NCBI GenBank assembly: GCA_021442155.1
Contig: CM038214.1
Span: forward strand, 135,632,040-135,696,039
Source: Cymbidium sinense
Lineage: Eukaryota; Streptophyta; Magnoliopsida; Asparagales; Orchidaceae
Reading direction: 5' to 3'
Length of the DNA stretch: 64,000 nt
The notes under the pieces: model-generated
The model's database searches: none
Told to the model about the DNA's origin: nothing
Seen by the model: the letters and a program-made list of their open reading frames with translations, nothing else
Made by a program: the position numbers and the translations under genes
In this document: piece after piece, positions 1-11,512 of the stretch
Layout: each line of letters opens with the position of its first letter
How positions within the stretch are numbered: position 1 is the stretch's first letter

Positions 1-3000
1 TCTCAGGCATGTTTAGTGGGATGACTTTCACCTCCCATAATTTTCTTAAAATTTATTAATGAGTTAATCAGGGAAATTAATTAATGAATCCTTAATCACT
101 CTCTTAATGTAATCAAGGTTAATTAAGCATATGAATCATAGTTTAAGTCCTTGATTAAGATAACTAAACTTTGTTTAAGTGATTAGAAGGTTTATGGAAT
201 GATTTTGGGATATTTTTCTTAAGCTATTCCCTAAACCCCCTTTCTTCCTTAAATCCAAATCTAATTAAGGGTTAATCTACTAATGATCCACTTAATTAAT
301 CAAGTCAAATTCTCAAAATCAAAATTAATCTAAAAACATAATCAATCCTTCTTGAGTAGATACTTAGGTGTTCAATAACCTAAGTAAACTTAAGGAAATC
401 ATACCTAACCCATATGTGTGAGAAATGTTATGAAAGTACTTAAATTAAACCCTTTAGCTTAATTAATCATTAATTGTGAACCAATTGCATTAGGTACCTT
501 TCTTACCTAGGATGCATTGCGGATTTGAATTTCTTGTGATTTTATGTCATACATTGGCTTATAATTATTTAATTAAATATGTTAAAGTGATGTAGGTAAG
601 GGGTAATTAATGAACCTAATCTACACCTTAACCTAACTAAAGCATAAGATTAATCTAATCACCTAAAAATTAAACTAAAACCATACACACATTTGGGAAT
701 GGGTAAGGACTAGCAAACCTTCTCACATTTTCCTAATTTAAATCAAACTCAAAGCAAAAATGAAAGTCTGTTTATAACAACTTTTGATTCTCTTTAAATG
801 ATCTTACTTCATAAGATTGTCTTTAAGAATTAATTAGAGTGAATGAAATTACATGCTTATATCACTTTATTTCTTTCATAGCATGCTAAATGTGTATGTC
901 ATATGAAAATCATGCATTCATGCTTTTCTAAAATCAAATTCAAAATGAAATATTTTCTTTATGTCAAATTGCATGTTTTGGCTAAAGTAAAAAATATGAG
1001 TGTCTATTGTCACTATTAAATTCAAAACTATTTTCAAAATCTATAAATCAAATACCTAAAACTGAAAATGTGCTTCTTATAGTTTATATATAAGCTTGCA
1101 TGTGAATATAAAAATGTGTCTTATGTTTGCTTCCTTTCTTTCCTCTTAATATGGATTTGAATAAGATTTGCAAAGTGTATAGTTCTTTTAAAATAACATA
1201 ATACTTGCTTAAATCTATTCTTATCCTCTTCCATGTTATGACCTAAGAAAGATCCTTACACTTACATATATAAATTACATAACCAAGTCAAAACATAAGT
1301 ATAAATTTTTGCATCTTTCTTTTCCATTCATTTCTTTTGTACATATGCTTGTATTTAAGGAAAGTAGTATATTAGTCTGGACAACCTCGGGATTGTGAGT
1401 CTTTAAGTAGCCCTAAGTAGGTCTTGTACCCTACACCCCTGGTTAACAATGACGCCGTACTCACTTGTGCATTTTATACATACATGTGTGCATATGAAAA
1501 GTGGATAAAAAAAACCTCTTTTCTACTTAATAAAAATCATGTATCATAAAGCATTCAAATTTTCTCAAGTAACTCACTTAGCATTCTCTTTCCATGCATT
1601 TCTTTTTGTGCACATGTATTTAAAAAAAGTGGTATATTAGTCTGGACAACCCTGGGGTTGCGAGGCTTTAAATAGCCCTAAGTATTTCTTGTACCTTACA
1701 CCCTTGGTTACTAATGACGTCGTACTCACTTATGTCTTTTATACTTGTAAATGTGCATATGAAAAATGGATAAAAGAATCACTCTTTTCTACTTAACAAA
1801 ATTATGCATACCTAAAAATATTCTAAGTTTCCTTAAGCAACCTCTCTTAGCATTCATTATTAAGATGTGCTAAATAATTGCATTGTATGTATATATATGC
1901 TTAGTATTCATTCATGTGCATGATATATATGTGGGAAAAAATAAAATATTATGTGTTTTGTGATAGTAATTCACTTTACTTAATCTTAAAATGCTTTTCT
2001 TTTTGAATAGGTTTGTTTAGAAAAAAATCTAAACTTAGGATTAATTAAAATACATAATATAATATTCACTAAACAAAAATCATTAATGAATCTACCTTAG
2101 AAATCACTCAAGGTAGAGAGGAAAGAGAAGTTTTCTTCGCTTTTTCTCTCTTTACAATCTTTAGTAATTAATTAGGTTCATTCAAATCAAATAAAATTAT
2201 AAAACAAAATTAACCCATATCAACTAAACAACTTAAATGAGACCACCCTTCTAAGTTGAACCTTTTCATACTTGGAAAATCCTAACCTTAAAGACTAGCT
2301 AAGCATACCGCACAAACCTTACATGACACACACATTAGGCTAAGTCACCACTTCTAGTCCTATGTTAGAGCGGTGGATGGTTTGATGTTTATTTTATTTT
2401 ATGATGTGATATTTTAGTTTGGATGTTAGGGTGTATGTGCGTAGAATGAATGGTAGGACGATTTAGTAGAATCATTGTCTTCTATAGGGATTGTGCTTAA
2501 AGGGAGATTTAATAAAAAAAATGTAACTGCTTTTGCTGTGCAGGTTGCTTATACCCTTAAACATAATCCAGAATAGGCCAAGTGGACTTGGTTACCCATG
2601 TGTGGGTTGCTAAGTCCAATTTATTTATATACATGCCTGACAATGTGTGGTTTGTTTAGCTAATCTCTATTTTGCAGGTTTTAGTTGGATTTACTTTTTC
2701 CCTTTTCATGTAATTTTACAATTAGAATTTTGGAATGATTGTTATGGGGATTAGGATGAGCATTGGTTATAAGGCCATGCCTTATGTACCATGTGAAGTC
2801 TTTGGAGCATCCACCTTCCAACCATTCAAAAGAAGGAACCAAGAAGAAAGAAGAGATGAAGAAGAAAGAAGAGAAGAAGAATGAAGAAATAAAGCTTGAA
2901 GACTCCCATAACAATGAATTCCTTGTTTAATTGTACTTAATTCATTTGTAATCTGGGTTGTATAAGAGTAAAGCTTGGCTACCCAATTTTTTTTTTTGAG

Positions 3001-4506
3001 TTTGCACGGTGGTGCCCAACCACACTTGGTCTTTTATTCTTTTGCGTTAGCTTTATAAAATGTTTGATATTTTATTTAACTCGTGCATTAGAAATGACAT
3101 ATTTTCTAGTTTCTTTCTTGATTTGATGTATGGCCTGGATGATGATTAGGCTCTTAGAAAAATAAATCTTCTACCAAATTAATCAACTCAAAATTAAAAA
3201 TAAGCAACTCATAACCTCACTTAAAGCCTAAGCTAAAAATCAAGATAAAAGAATTAGTAACCCCTTAGCTGGATGAGTATTTCTTTTACAACATCATGCA
3301 CAACAGCATCTTATTTCACTCTTGATTGGAGAGCTTCCACCCGTGCCAGAGAACTTGGCTTGAACTTTGAGAGCCATAGTGGAAACACACCTCCTCTCTT
3401 CTCGCTGATTTTGGCCCATAATCTTATTTCTCATGCATTAGGCATATGAATCCTCTAAGCCTAAGTCAAATGATTATCCAAAAATGAAAGTAAAATATAA
3501 TATATTTTGCATTAGATCTAGGTCATTTTTCATGCATTTACATGATCTAGTCTCTTTGGGAGTGAGATTAAGGACTTAGTCTCTTTCTAAATAAATAACA
3601 AACTTGTTATCTTGCATAAAACATAAGACTTGCCTACATGTATTTAAAATCATAGGAGGAGTTAATTGACAGCCACCCCTAGGCAGTTATAAGTCCAAGC
3701 AGTCGGGTGATTTATCCTCTCTTGTGGAGCAAATCGAATACCCATTTTTCACCTTAGATTTAGGTTGTGCTTTGGCCCTCGCCAAAGCTCTCTAGATTTA
3801 GGTTCTGAGATTGCTTCTCCCTTCTATGGGCCATAAGCATAAATCCTCACCTCTTAGGCATTTTCATGACCTTGCATCATGGAATTATAAGCCCTAAACT
3901 TCTAATAAAAATTCAACTCAAACAAATAATTTCCTTAATTTCAAAAATGTAAAGCCAACCATAGGATAGTTTGGGATGTTTATTAGGCTTCCTAGTATCC
4001 TAAACATCCCCTACTCATCTCCATTTGTCTTCGATAAGAACTCCCTCCTCTTGATCGATCCCATTTGATTTGCCAAAAATAAACTAATTTATTGATAGTC
4101 CCACCGATTGAAATATTTGGAGACAATGATCATTTACCTTAATCGAGAGTATTCTTGAGGAATCTCATTCCTTAAGATGTAATTAACTATGGGGGCTTGC
4201 CCCTCTAGGGAATTTAACGAACCCGATTTTAAATAAACCATACTTTACTTTTCCATATAAAGTAGGGAAAGAATCTTTGGTACATATGCAGACCCATTAT
4301 CCTTAGGAGTTCTTATTGAGGTGAATAGGTCCATTATAGGGTGGTGACTTCTGTATTTTGAGATAGTACACCTCTCCTAAATGCCGATCCCATCATCCTA
4401 ATAAGAACATCTGCGGATCTACGTGGTGTCCAAAATAAAATGCATGTATCTCTATTTTTATTTATCCTCTTCAAAAGGATAGATGAAGGCAAGAATATTT
4501 TCACCA
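1..4506 (+). repeat. 5' LTR of element A (3' portion)
   Basis: This AT-rich non-coding stretch aligns almost end to end with 28262-32338, the 3' LTR. Both copies stop matching just after an ACCACAAA string (4503-4510; 32335-32342). I place the end at ACCA (4506); 4508 is also possible because the next bases are the same in both flanks. Two internal tandem copies of about 260 bp, each with a GTATATTAGTCTGGACA-like core, start near 1367 and 1632. No protein-coding signal is present. Confidence 0.85.
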
Positions 4507-4516
4507 CAAATTTTTC

Positions 4517-4534
4517 TAGCGACTCTGTTGGGGA
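4517..4534 (+). other. Primer-binding site of element A
   Basis: The string TAGCGACTCTGTTGGGGA begins 10 nt after the LTR end. It closely resembles the (T)GGCGACTCTGCTGGGGA string found after the LTR of Ogre/Tat elements, where it is described as pairing with the 3' end of a tRNA-Arg. Element B has a damaged version (TCTCTGGCTGGGGATG) near 48122, with about 7 nt missing. The tRNA identity comes from the family, not from a search. Confidence 0.65.
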
Positions 4535-4919
4535 TGGTTCCTCTCTCCATCTTTGCTAAATGATCGTTGTCTTCAAGTATCGATAGTGGGTTTGTATTTT
4601 GTATGAATCAGAGACTATCTTTCTTTCTGTTGACACTTAGCTTATTTCATTCTTAAGTTGAGTGAGTCAACATCCTTAGATTTTAGGACCTCACTCTGTG
4701 TTGGTCTTAAAACCCCTGTTGGGTTCTCCAATGGGTAAAAATAAAAGGATCTAAATAAAAAGAAAATATTTGAAGACATCCTCTTTATCATTTTTATGAT
4801 AAGAAAATGTTCATTCTAAAATAATAAAGACAAAATAAATTTTCATAAAAATCTTGCTTTTCAAAAAGTGTCTTTTCAAAAATGCACATAGTAAAATATT
4901 TTCACAAAATTTTCTTAAA
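4535..4919 (+). other. Leader of element A, segment before the hairpin array
   Basis: This untranslated leader segment follows the primer-binding site. Its first 200 bases have a counterpart in element B (48130-48330), with shared phrases such as TTAGCTTATTTCATTCTTAAG, so it is a conserved part of the family rather than host DNA. No ORF of note is present. Confidence 0.6.
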
Positions 4920-6660
4920 TCACCCTCATTTAACAATTCCCATAATTGTTACATGTAGTAATTTTCAAAAATAAAACTAAACAATCTTTTCCAAAAGCAT
5001 AAATGAACAACTTCTTTTAATTCACTTTGATGAAGGTTTCATTTTCACAAAATAAAATGAACAATCATCTTTCCCAAAAATCAAAATCAAAATAAAAAAT
5101 AAAGTTTTAAAAAAGCACACATGAACCTTTCATTCAATAAACTCACACATATTGAATGGAAGTTTCATTTTCAAATAAAATTAAATTTTTCAAAACCACA
5201 TATGAACATCTTCATTTAATATACTTAAATTTATTGAATGAAGATTTCATTTCCAATAAAAAATAAAGATCATTTGGAAATCCCACTTAAACATATCTCA
5301 CATATGATTAAGTTGGAATTCCACTCTTTCAAAAAGCAATTATCACACACAAAACAAAAATTTTCATATTTTTAAAATAAGATTGATTTCCATTCCTACA
5401 TACCCAAATTTGTTGAATGGAAGTCCTCTTTTCAAAAATTAAAACTTAATAATCATATTTTCAAAAAAATTCAAACACATTTTGGAACTTCATTTAGCAT
5501 ACCCAAATTTCCTAAGTGAAGTTTCCAAAGCCAAAATCCAAAACCCAAACCAATCATATTTTAAAATTTTCAAACACATTTGGAACTTCACATAGCATAC
5601 TCAAATTTGCTAAGTGAAGTCTCCAAATCCAAAATAAAAATTTTTTCAAACACATTTGGAATTTCATTTAGGATACCTAAATTTGCTAAGTGAAGTCTCC
5701 AAATCCAAAATAAAAATTTTTCAAACAACACATTTTGGAACTCCATCTAGCATACTTAAATTTGCTAGGTGAAGTTTCCAAATTCAAAATAAAAAATTTT
5801 CAAAAACAAATTTGGAATTTCATTTAAATATACTCAAATTTGCTAAGTGAAGTCTCCAAAGTAAAAATAAAAAATTCTCAAGCACCTTCATTTCTTTCCT
5901 CACCATACCAAATTTTCTAAGAAGAAGTTTCCATTTTCAAAACCAAACTAAATTAAAAATTTTGAATACATCTTTTATTTTCATTTAGCATACTCAAATT
6001 TGCTAAGTGAAATTTTCATTTCTAACAAAACTAAGTGAGACTTCAACCTTAGCATACCATATTTGGTAAATTAAAGTCTCCACCTTCAAACAAATCCAAA
6101 AAATAAAAAATGAAACACTTAGGATTTCCTCAGCATACTTAAATTTGCTAAGGATCTTACTTTTTCAAAAATCAAATATCCAAAAAACAAGTGAAACACT
6201 TAGGATTTTCTTAGCATACCTAAATTTGCTAAGAATCCTATTTTCAAAAATCAAACAAAATACACTTGGGTTCTTCACTTAGCATACCTAAATTTGCTAT
6301 GTAGGAATTCCAAATTTTCAAAAATCAAACAACAAATCACCAAAAAGAAACAACCATTTTCAAACACTTCACTTAGTATACCTAAATTTGCTAAGTGAAA
6401 TTCCAAAATCAAAATCAATTGACCCTTACTTTAACATACCCAAATTTGTTAAAGGAAAGGGTCCTCAAATAAAAAAAACCCAAATTCAAACAAACATGAA
6501 CCTATGGAAGCATCCTTCTCAAAATATTTGAATCCATCTTTCAACATACCCAAATTTGTTGAAGTTGGATTCATATTCAAAATTTCTTTTCAATCAAATT
6601 CTCAAATCTATTTGAACCCCACTTACCGCTTCCAAGTTGTTGGATGTGAATTCAAATTTT
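4920..6660 (+). repeat. Array of covarying hairpins in the leader of element A
   Basis: At least 17 inverted-repeat units are spaced about 60-110 bases apart. The stems are 7-20 bp and the loop is about 10 nt, usually TACYYAAATT. Clear examples are 5131-5158, 5210-5243, 5484-5526, 5579-5627, 5655-5703, 6121-6157, 6199-6240, 6421-6463 and 6529-6573. The loop is nearly constant while the stems differ and stay paired: CTTTAACA/TGTTAAAG at 6429, TTTCAACA/TGTTGAA at 6539, CTTAGCA/TGCTAAG near 6210, TTCAATA/TATTGAA at 5133. No coding potential. The array lies between the primer-binding site and gag, where packaging, dimerisation or translation-control RNA structures are usual in retroelements; a role here is inferred. 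Confidence 0.82.
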
Positions 6661-7677
6661 CAATTCAAATTCAAAAAAAATGATAAAGATAGAAATCTGA
6701 TACAAACTCATTTCCTGTTGCAGATTCTTACAGTCAGTTACAATACAGTGATAGTTTAGCCAGTCTTCTTGTTCTAAGATGGCGGATCAGTAAGTTCATT
6801 TTCACCTTCCCCATGATATGGATTTAGCTTTGGACCAAGCCAACTTCCACTCGATTGGGCCATACACATCGATCCACTTTGGTAGGGGATTTGAGCCAAG
6901 ATTACTTGTGAGGGCACTCCCCTCACTCTGATTAGTAGGACCATGGTGATGCGGCGGTCATCAGATTGATTTACCCTCGACTCGACATCTCCTCCGAAGA
7001 GGAAGGCGCGTTCCACAAGCCTTGTGATAGTATCAATTAGGCTCTAGCCCCTTTTAGTATGCCCCCTGGTTTCTCATGTTGCCCCAGTGAGGGCCAACAC
7101 CCTCTCATTTGTACCATCTAAGGGTAAGGCTCCCCTGCTCTCAGGGCTTGCATCCCCTACTTTTGACTATGGGTCTATCTCTCACTCCTCCCATCCTACC
7201 AGGGCATAATATATGAACAAGAACCACATGATCAAGAGGTATTACACCAGGATTGCAAAGAGATGGAGGCAGTCGCTCATTCAGCTGTTGAGGAGTACCC
7301 TATTCTTACTTCACCACTAGTTATAGAAAACCAATTCCATCCTCTCTCTAAGTCAGACATAGAAGATGTTAGGAGGATCCGCTCATCACCTCCTCCAATG
7401 GTGCGGTCAGGAGTTACCGAGTAGTAGAGGTCGTCATTTGGCCTCCGATGCTTCTTTGGCGAGCTTCTGGTCTCAGTCGAGCTCGGTTTGATCTCGATCC
7501 ATCATCCCCATAGTGTGGGGAAGCATATTTAGAGAGGGCCCAAGAGGGACAACACATATTACCAAGAGAGAGGTTCGCCGGTTAGCGTCTTCTTCTTTTA
7601 TTGATTTTCCAGCTCGGTGCGCTACCCACGCTGACCATACTGATAACATCCTTCTTACTGGGACTAGTCATCATAGG
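6661..7677 (+). pseudogene. Element A gag, N-terminal part, interrupted by the MULE
   Basis: Base composition changes here from AT-rich leader to a mixed, coding-like sequence rich in Pro, Ser, Arg and His codons, with many stops. The frame ending in TSHHR at 7663-7677 resumes in register as RIAPVHRES from 14333 once one copy of the 10-bp target duplication is discounted, so it was one open frame before the MULE arrived. No diagnostic domain can be named; by position it is the poorly conserved N-terminal region of gag or the extra ORF1 that Ogre elements carry. A candidate ATG is near 6779 (MADQ), but a stop follows at once. Confidence 0.5.
7668..7677 (+). repeat. Left target-site duplication of the MULE
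   Basis: TCATCATAGG is repeated exactly at 14323-14332 and directly abuts both terminal inverted repeats. A duplication of 9-11 bp is typical of the Mutator superfamily. Confidence 0.93.
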
Positions 7678-7711
7678 GGCCAAATTTTCAAATTAAGCAT
7701 GATTAGTGATT
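7678..7711 (+). repeat. Left terminal inverted repeat of the MULE
   Basis: These 34 bases are the exact reverse complement of 14289-14322. Beyond them, similarity to the other end continues weakly (TAATTAGGTAATTAG against AAGTAATTAG) for about 30-40 bases. Confidence 0.95.
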
Positions 7712-8573
7712 TAATTAGGTAATTAGGAAGCATAAATAAAATTAATAAAATAGGCTGGTCGTGAGTAGGCGGCGGCTAGTGGCTCATCCCTAATTTAGGT
7801 AGAAAACACGAGATCATGCGCAAGCTCTGGGTTTATCCTCTCGATCCCACCAGTCACTTTCGCGATCTCAGACATGTCAGCCGTGAAGCTCGTCCGCCAG
7901 AAAGTCGCCGTCGGTGAAGAAGTAAGGAAGGGTTATTTTTACGATTTAGGTATTTCTAACCCTAAACAAAAAAAAAATGTATAATGTCAATTGTGAGTTT
8001 ATTTGGTTTGTTTAAGCTAATTATTATGATATTCATAGAAAATTTGTGATCGATCTCATTTGTAATTTTTTAGGAAAGCTTCAATTTTTTGCAATTTTTT
8101 TTTATTTAGGAAGTGTGTATGTGTAGTTTAATTTGGTGTTATGAAGATCTTTAATTGTATTAGGCGCATATGTGGTGATTCATGTTTGTTGAAAAAATTA
8201 AATCTGTGCTTGATCTGTTTTGCTGAATATCTTTGTGTGTGATGTTTTTTTGGCAAAGGAGGTACGTGGTGTTATAAAGATTTATTTTGCTGAATATCTT
8301 CGATCTGATTAATGCAAAAGAGAATGATTGACTTTTATAAGTGTGGCGTTATAAATTGGTTATTGTCACATTACGGATTTGGATTTTATTTGTCACATTG
8401 CGTAGTTGGATTTTATTTGTTATTTGAAATATTAGGATCAGTGATTGCTTGAATGCATAAGTATTTATCTTTTCATATATTAATGCAAGATTTTTGTGCG
8501 TAATAGGTAGCGGTTCAAATCATTATTATTATTAGCTAGATGAGTTCGAATCTTGTATGTATTGTTCTTTATT
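7712..8573 (+). other. MULE leader: GC-rich exon-like block and T-rich probable intron
   Basis: The first part (about 7755-7917) is GC- and CpG-rich. It contains an ATG (7877) opening a short frame reading MSAVKLVRQKVAVGEE, which runs into GAAGAA/GTAAGG, a good plant splice-donor context near 7921. T-rich DNA without coding potential follows to about 8510, as in a plant 5' intron, ending with AG strings shortly before the transposase reading frame. This is the expected place for a promoter, first exon and intron of the transposase gene. The short peptide is not recognised and could be a captured host exon. Splicing is inferred. Confidence 0.4.
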
Positions 8574-11055
8574 ATGATGGTGAACTTAGTAAGTGATGAC
8601 TTCATTCCAACATATATTGGTGGGAGAAATCGTCAAATTTCACGACTAAATTTGAGGAATTACGAAAAGAGTTATGAAGTTGAAGTTAGATCCATCAAAA
8701 TTCTCTTGTTGGTGGGTCATTTTCCTATTGGAACTGGATTTATTGCAACACACATTAATGATGAGGAAGTTTGTGAGGATATTATTAATGCAGCATGTTC
8801 ACAACCTTTTATGGTGTATGCCGAATTTGAGGAACTCCCATGTGGAGATAGGGAGGTTAGCAACATAGTCGACCGTCAAAGAGGTGGAATAACCACTAAT
8901 TACATAACACCACCTCCTTAGATAAGTACTCAAGGGAAATATATGAGGCTGTAGTAAGAGAAAATGATTATTTTACTGGCACAAGCTCTGCTCATATGGG
9001 TGACCCAGGTGACCCTCAAGGTAATGATGAACCCACCATCGATGTAAATGTTGAATATGAAACTATGCCTAGTGGAAGTAGTGATGAGGATGATGGCATT
9101 ATATTGACTCGGGTAGGTTGATTTAAGGCGTAACCATAAGATATGGTCAGAGATTTGATTGTCGATTACTCAAGGAGAATGAGTCATACTGATGAGCATT
9201 TGATACATAATAATGATTATATGCGTAGTGCTCAAACCACTAGAGAATGGGATGAAGACCTTGCATTTGATGGCCCATCAGATGATTCAACCTTGAAGAG
9301 GAATTGCATCCCGAGATGAATTAGTGGAAGGTATGTGCTTTCATGATAAGAAGCGTTTACAATTTCTATTGGTGTGGTCAATTATAAACAATGTTAAATA
9401 TGTCATATATGCCTCAAGCCAATCAAGATTTACTGTGCTGTGCACCCGCCATTTTGACCCAGTGAGATCATGTTTGTGGCATTTACATGCCTGCTCAATT
9501 AAGAGGTTGGGTGGAACTTGGAGAATTGGTTCAGTAGGCTCTCCTCATAGCTGTAGTAACTCAATTCTTAATGCTGGACATGGGCAATGCACATCACAAT
9601 TTATAAGTTATTTCATCCACCCTGCAGTCAGGCGTCAGTTGGATCTCAAGCCCAGGGAGATTATATGCCATATAGAGTCAAAGTTTAATATAAGAGTGTC
9701 TTATATGATGGCTTGGGATGCACGAAGAAAAATAGTTAAGGATATTTTTGGCAGTTGGGAGGAATCTTATAGATCATTGGGAAAATTTATGGCTGCTGTT
9801 TGCACATCTATGCGATTCATATCGGTACTATCCATCGAATAGATTCCAATGACTGTTCTGGTCATTTGAGCCATCAATACAAGGTTGGCAGTATTGTCGC
9901 CCGATTTTATGTCTTGATGAGACTTTTCTCCTGGGTAAGTAAAGAGGCACTCTACTTAATGTTATTGGGATCGACACAAACAATGGGTTGTTCCCACTAG
10001 CCTTCGCAGTTGTTGAATCGGAGTGCATAGAGTCTTGGATTTGGTTTTTGCGCACTCTTTAGGAATTGATCCCATTAGTGTATATGAAGGGTGATCTATT
10101 CTTCATCTCAGATAGACATGCAGGTCTTGTTCGTGGCTGTCGAGCAATCTTCCCATGGGTTGCACATCGCTTCTGTCTGCGCCATTTGAGGGAGAACTTC
10201 AAGAGAGCGGTACGATAACTTGGCATAGCGATGTAGAATTCATGTGTCGAAAAATGCGTTCAGAAACATAGATGACATCAATTTTCAAAAGGCACATGTC
10301 GGACATTAAGAATATTAAGCGGGAGGCATCTGCTAGTTTCAAGGATGTTCAAGTGGACTCAAACTCATGATAAGCAGTGCAGTGCGGTACTATGATGACA
10401 AATGCGTGAGTGCTTCAGCGAGTGCTTAAAGCGTGCTTACCTATTCAAGCTCTGATTACGGTAGTGTACTATAATATAATTTCCCTTTTCATGAAACATC
10501 TTGAAATGGCTGCCGCTCTAGAAAGGCAACAAGAAAACTTATTTTCCCCTCATATTAAAGCTACACTAATTGCTAATGAATGCGAGGCATGAAGATTACC
10601 TGAACCTGTTAGGATTAGCATGTCTGAGTATCAAGTGTTTGATGTCGACAATCGAACAAAGTAGAAGTTTCTGAGAACTATGACTGTAAGTGTACGTGCA
10701 GATAACCACAGTCTTATCATCTACCTTGTCCACACATGATTGCAGTTTTGAGCCATCACCACCTAAACCACGCGTTATGTCTCACGTACTACGCTTGCGA
10801 AATTATATTAGCACCTACCAGAGAGAGTTCCATGTAATACCTGATTGGGAGGAGTGGGAAGATCACATCACAGAAGGCAGTTATGAAACTTATAACCCAC
10901 CTAATATTAAGCGAAAGTCTGGAAGGCCAAGGGCAAGCAGATTTAAAAATACCATGGATGAGAACATTCCTAAAAGTTCCAGGGCGTGTGCTGTTTGTAA
11001 GACTATTGGGCATAATAGGTCAACGTGTCCTCAGTTGCGTGCACGTAGAGTGTGA
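8574..11055 (+). pseudogene. MuDR-type MULE transposase, degenerate
   Basis: The transposase would cut and join the element ends through a DDE nuclease fold in the nucleus. Parts visible in order: N-terminal region with DDFIPTYIGGRNRQ (8598 on); the MuDR DNA-binding region, including FHDKKRLQFLLVWS, PAVRRQLDLKPREI and FGSWEESY (9330-9800); the catalytic MULE domain with LDETFLLGKYRGTLLNVIG (D1, near 9920), ISDRHAGL (D2, near 10115) and HRFCLRHLRENF (near 10170); a SWIM zinc finger, CxC...CPH (10695-10755); and a C-terminal CX2CX4HX4C knuckle (CAVCKTIGHNRSTC, 10988-11029). Several frameshifts and stops separate these blocks, so it is inactive. The ATG at 8574 is the first in frame with the N-terminal block. 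The stop is at 11053-11055. Confidence 0.87.
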
Positions 11056-11512
11056 TGTTTTCTAAGTTAGTTGTTTGATGTCATGTTGTGTGTTTGTGCT
11101 ATTGTTGTATTAGTCCTACTGTGTACTTGTGTCTCATCTGTTTTGACTAGTGATTTATGTCATATTGTCTACTTGTAGTAGTCCTATGTTTAATGTCATA
11201 TTGTCTACTTTCAAGCAGTGCATATTTTGATTAGTTTTTCTCTGTTGTACTTATTCAAAAGTGTATATTTCTTTGCTTAGCGTTCATAGTACACATGGTG
11301 GAAAATAAAATTATAAATCTAAAATTTAAATCTAAAATCTCTCAATTAATAGCAGCTATTTTTATATGTATTTTATGCATTGCTATTTTTATGTATGTCT
11401 TTCAACAACAGGTATTTATTTTAGTCCTCTGAGCTACAAGTACTCTGAATTACAATGCAATGTAATACTTTTTTTAATCTTGTATGTTGTTTGCTTCAAT
11501 GATACAGTTAAG
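11056..11512 (+). other. Spacer between the two MULE ORFs
   Basis: T-rich non-coding DNA with a GATACAG acceptor-like string just before the next ATG (11513). It may hold the 3' UTR of the transposase and the 5' UTR or intron of the downstream ORF. Nothing else is recognised. Confidence 0.4.

Noticed and set aside
2681..2914. Frame rich in Ser/Phe on the minus strand, also seen at 30882-31067
   Set aside because: It is the complement of a purine-rich GAAGAA run within the LTR; the two LTR copies do not keep the same frame.
4920..6660. Regularly spaced repeats with palindromes resembling a CRISPR array
   Set aside because: The constant part is a 10-nt loop and the stems vary; spacing is irregular, no cas genes exist, and the setting is a plant retrotransposon leader.
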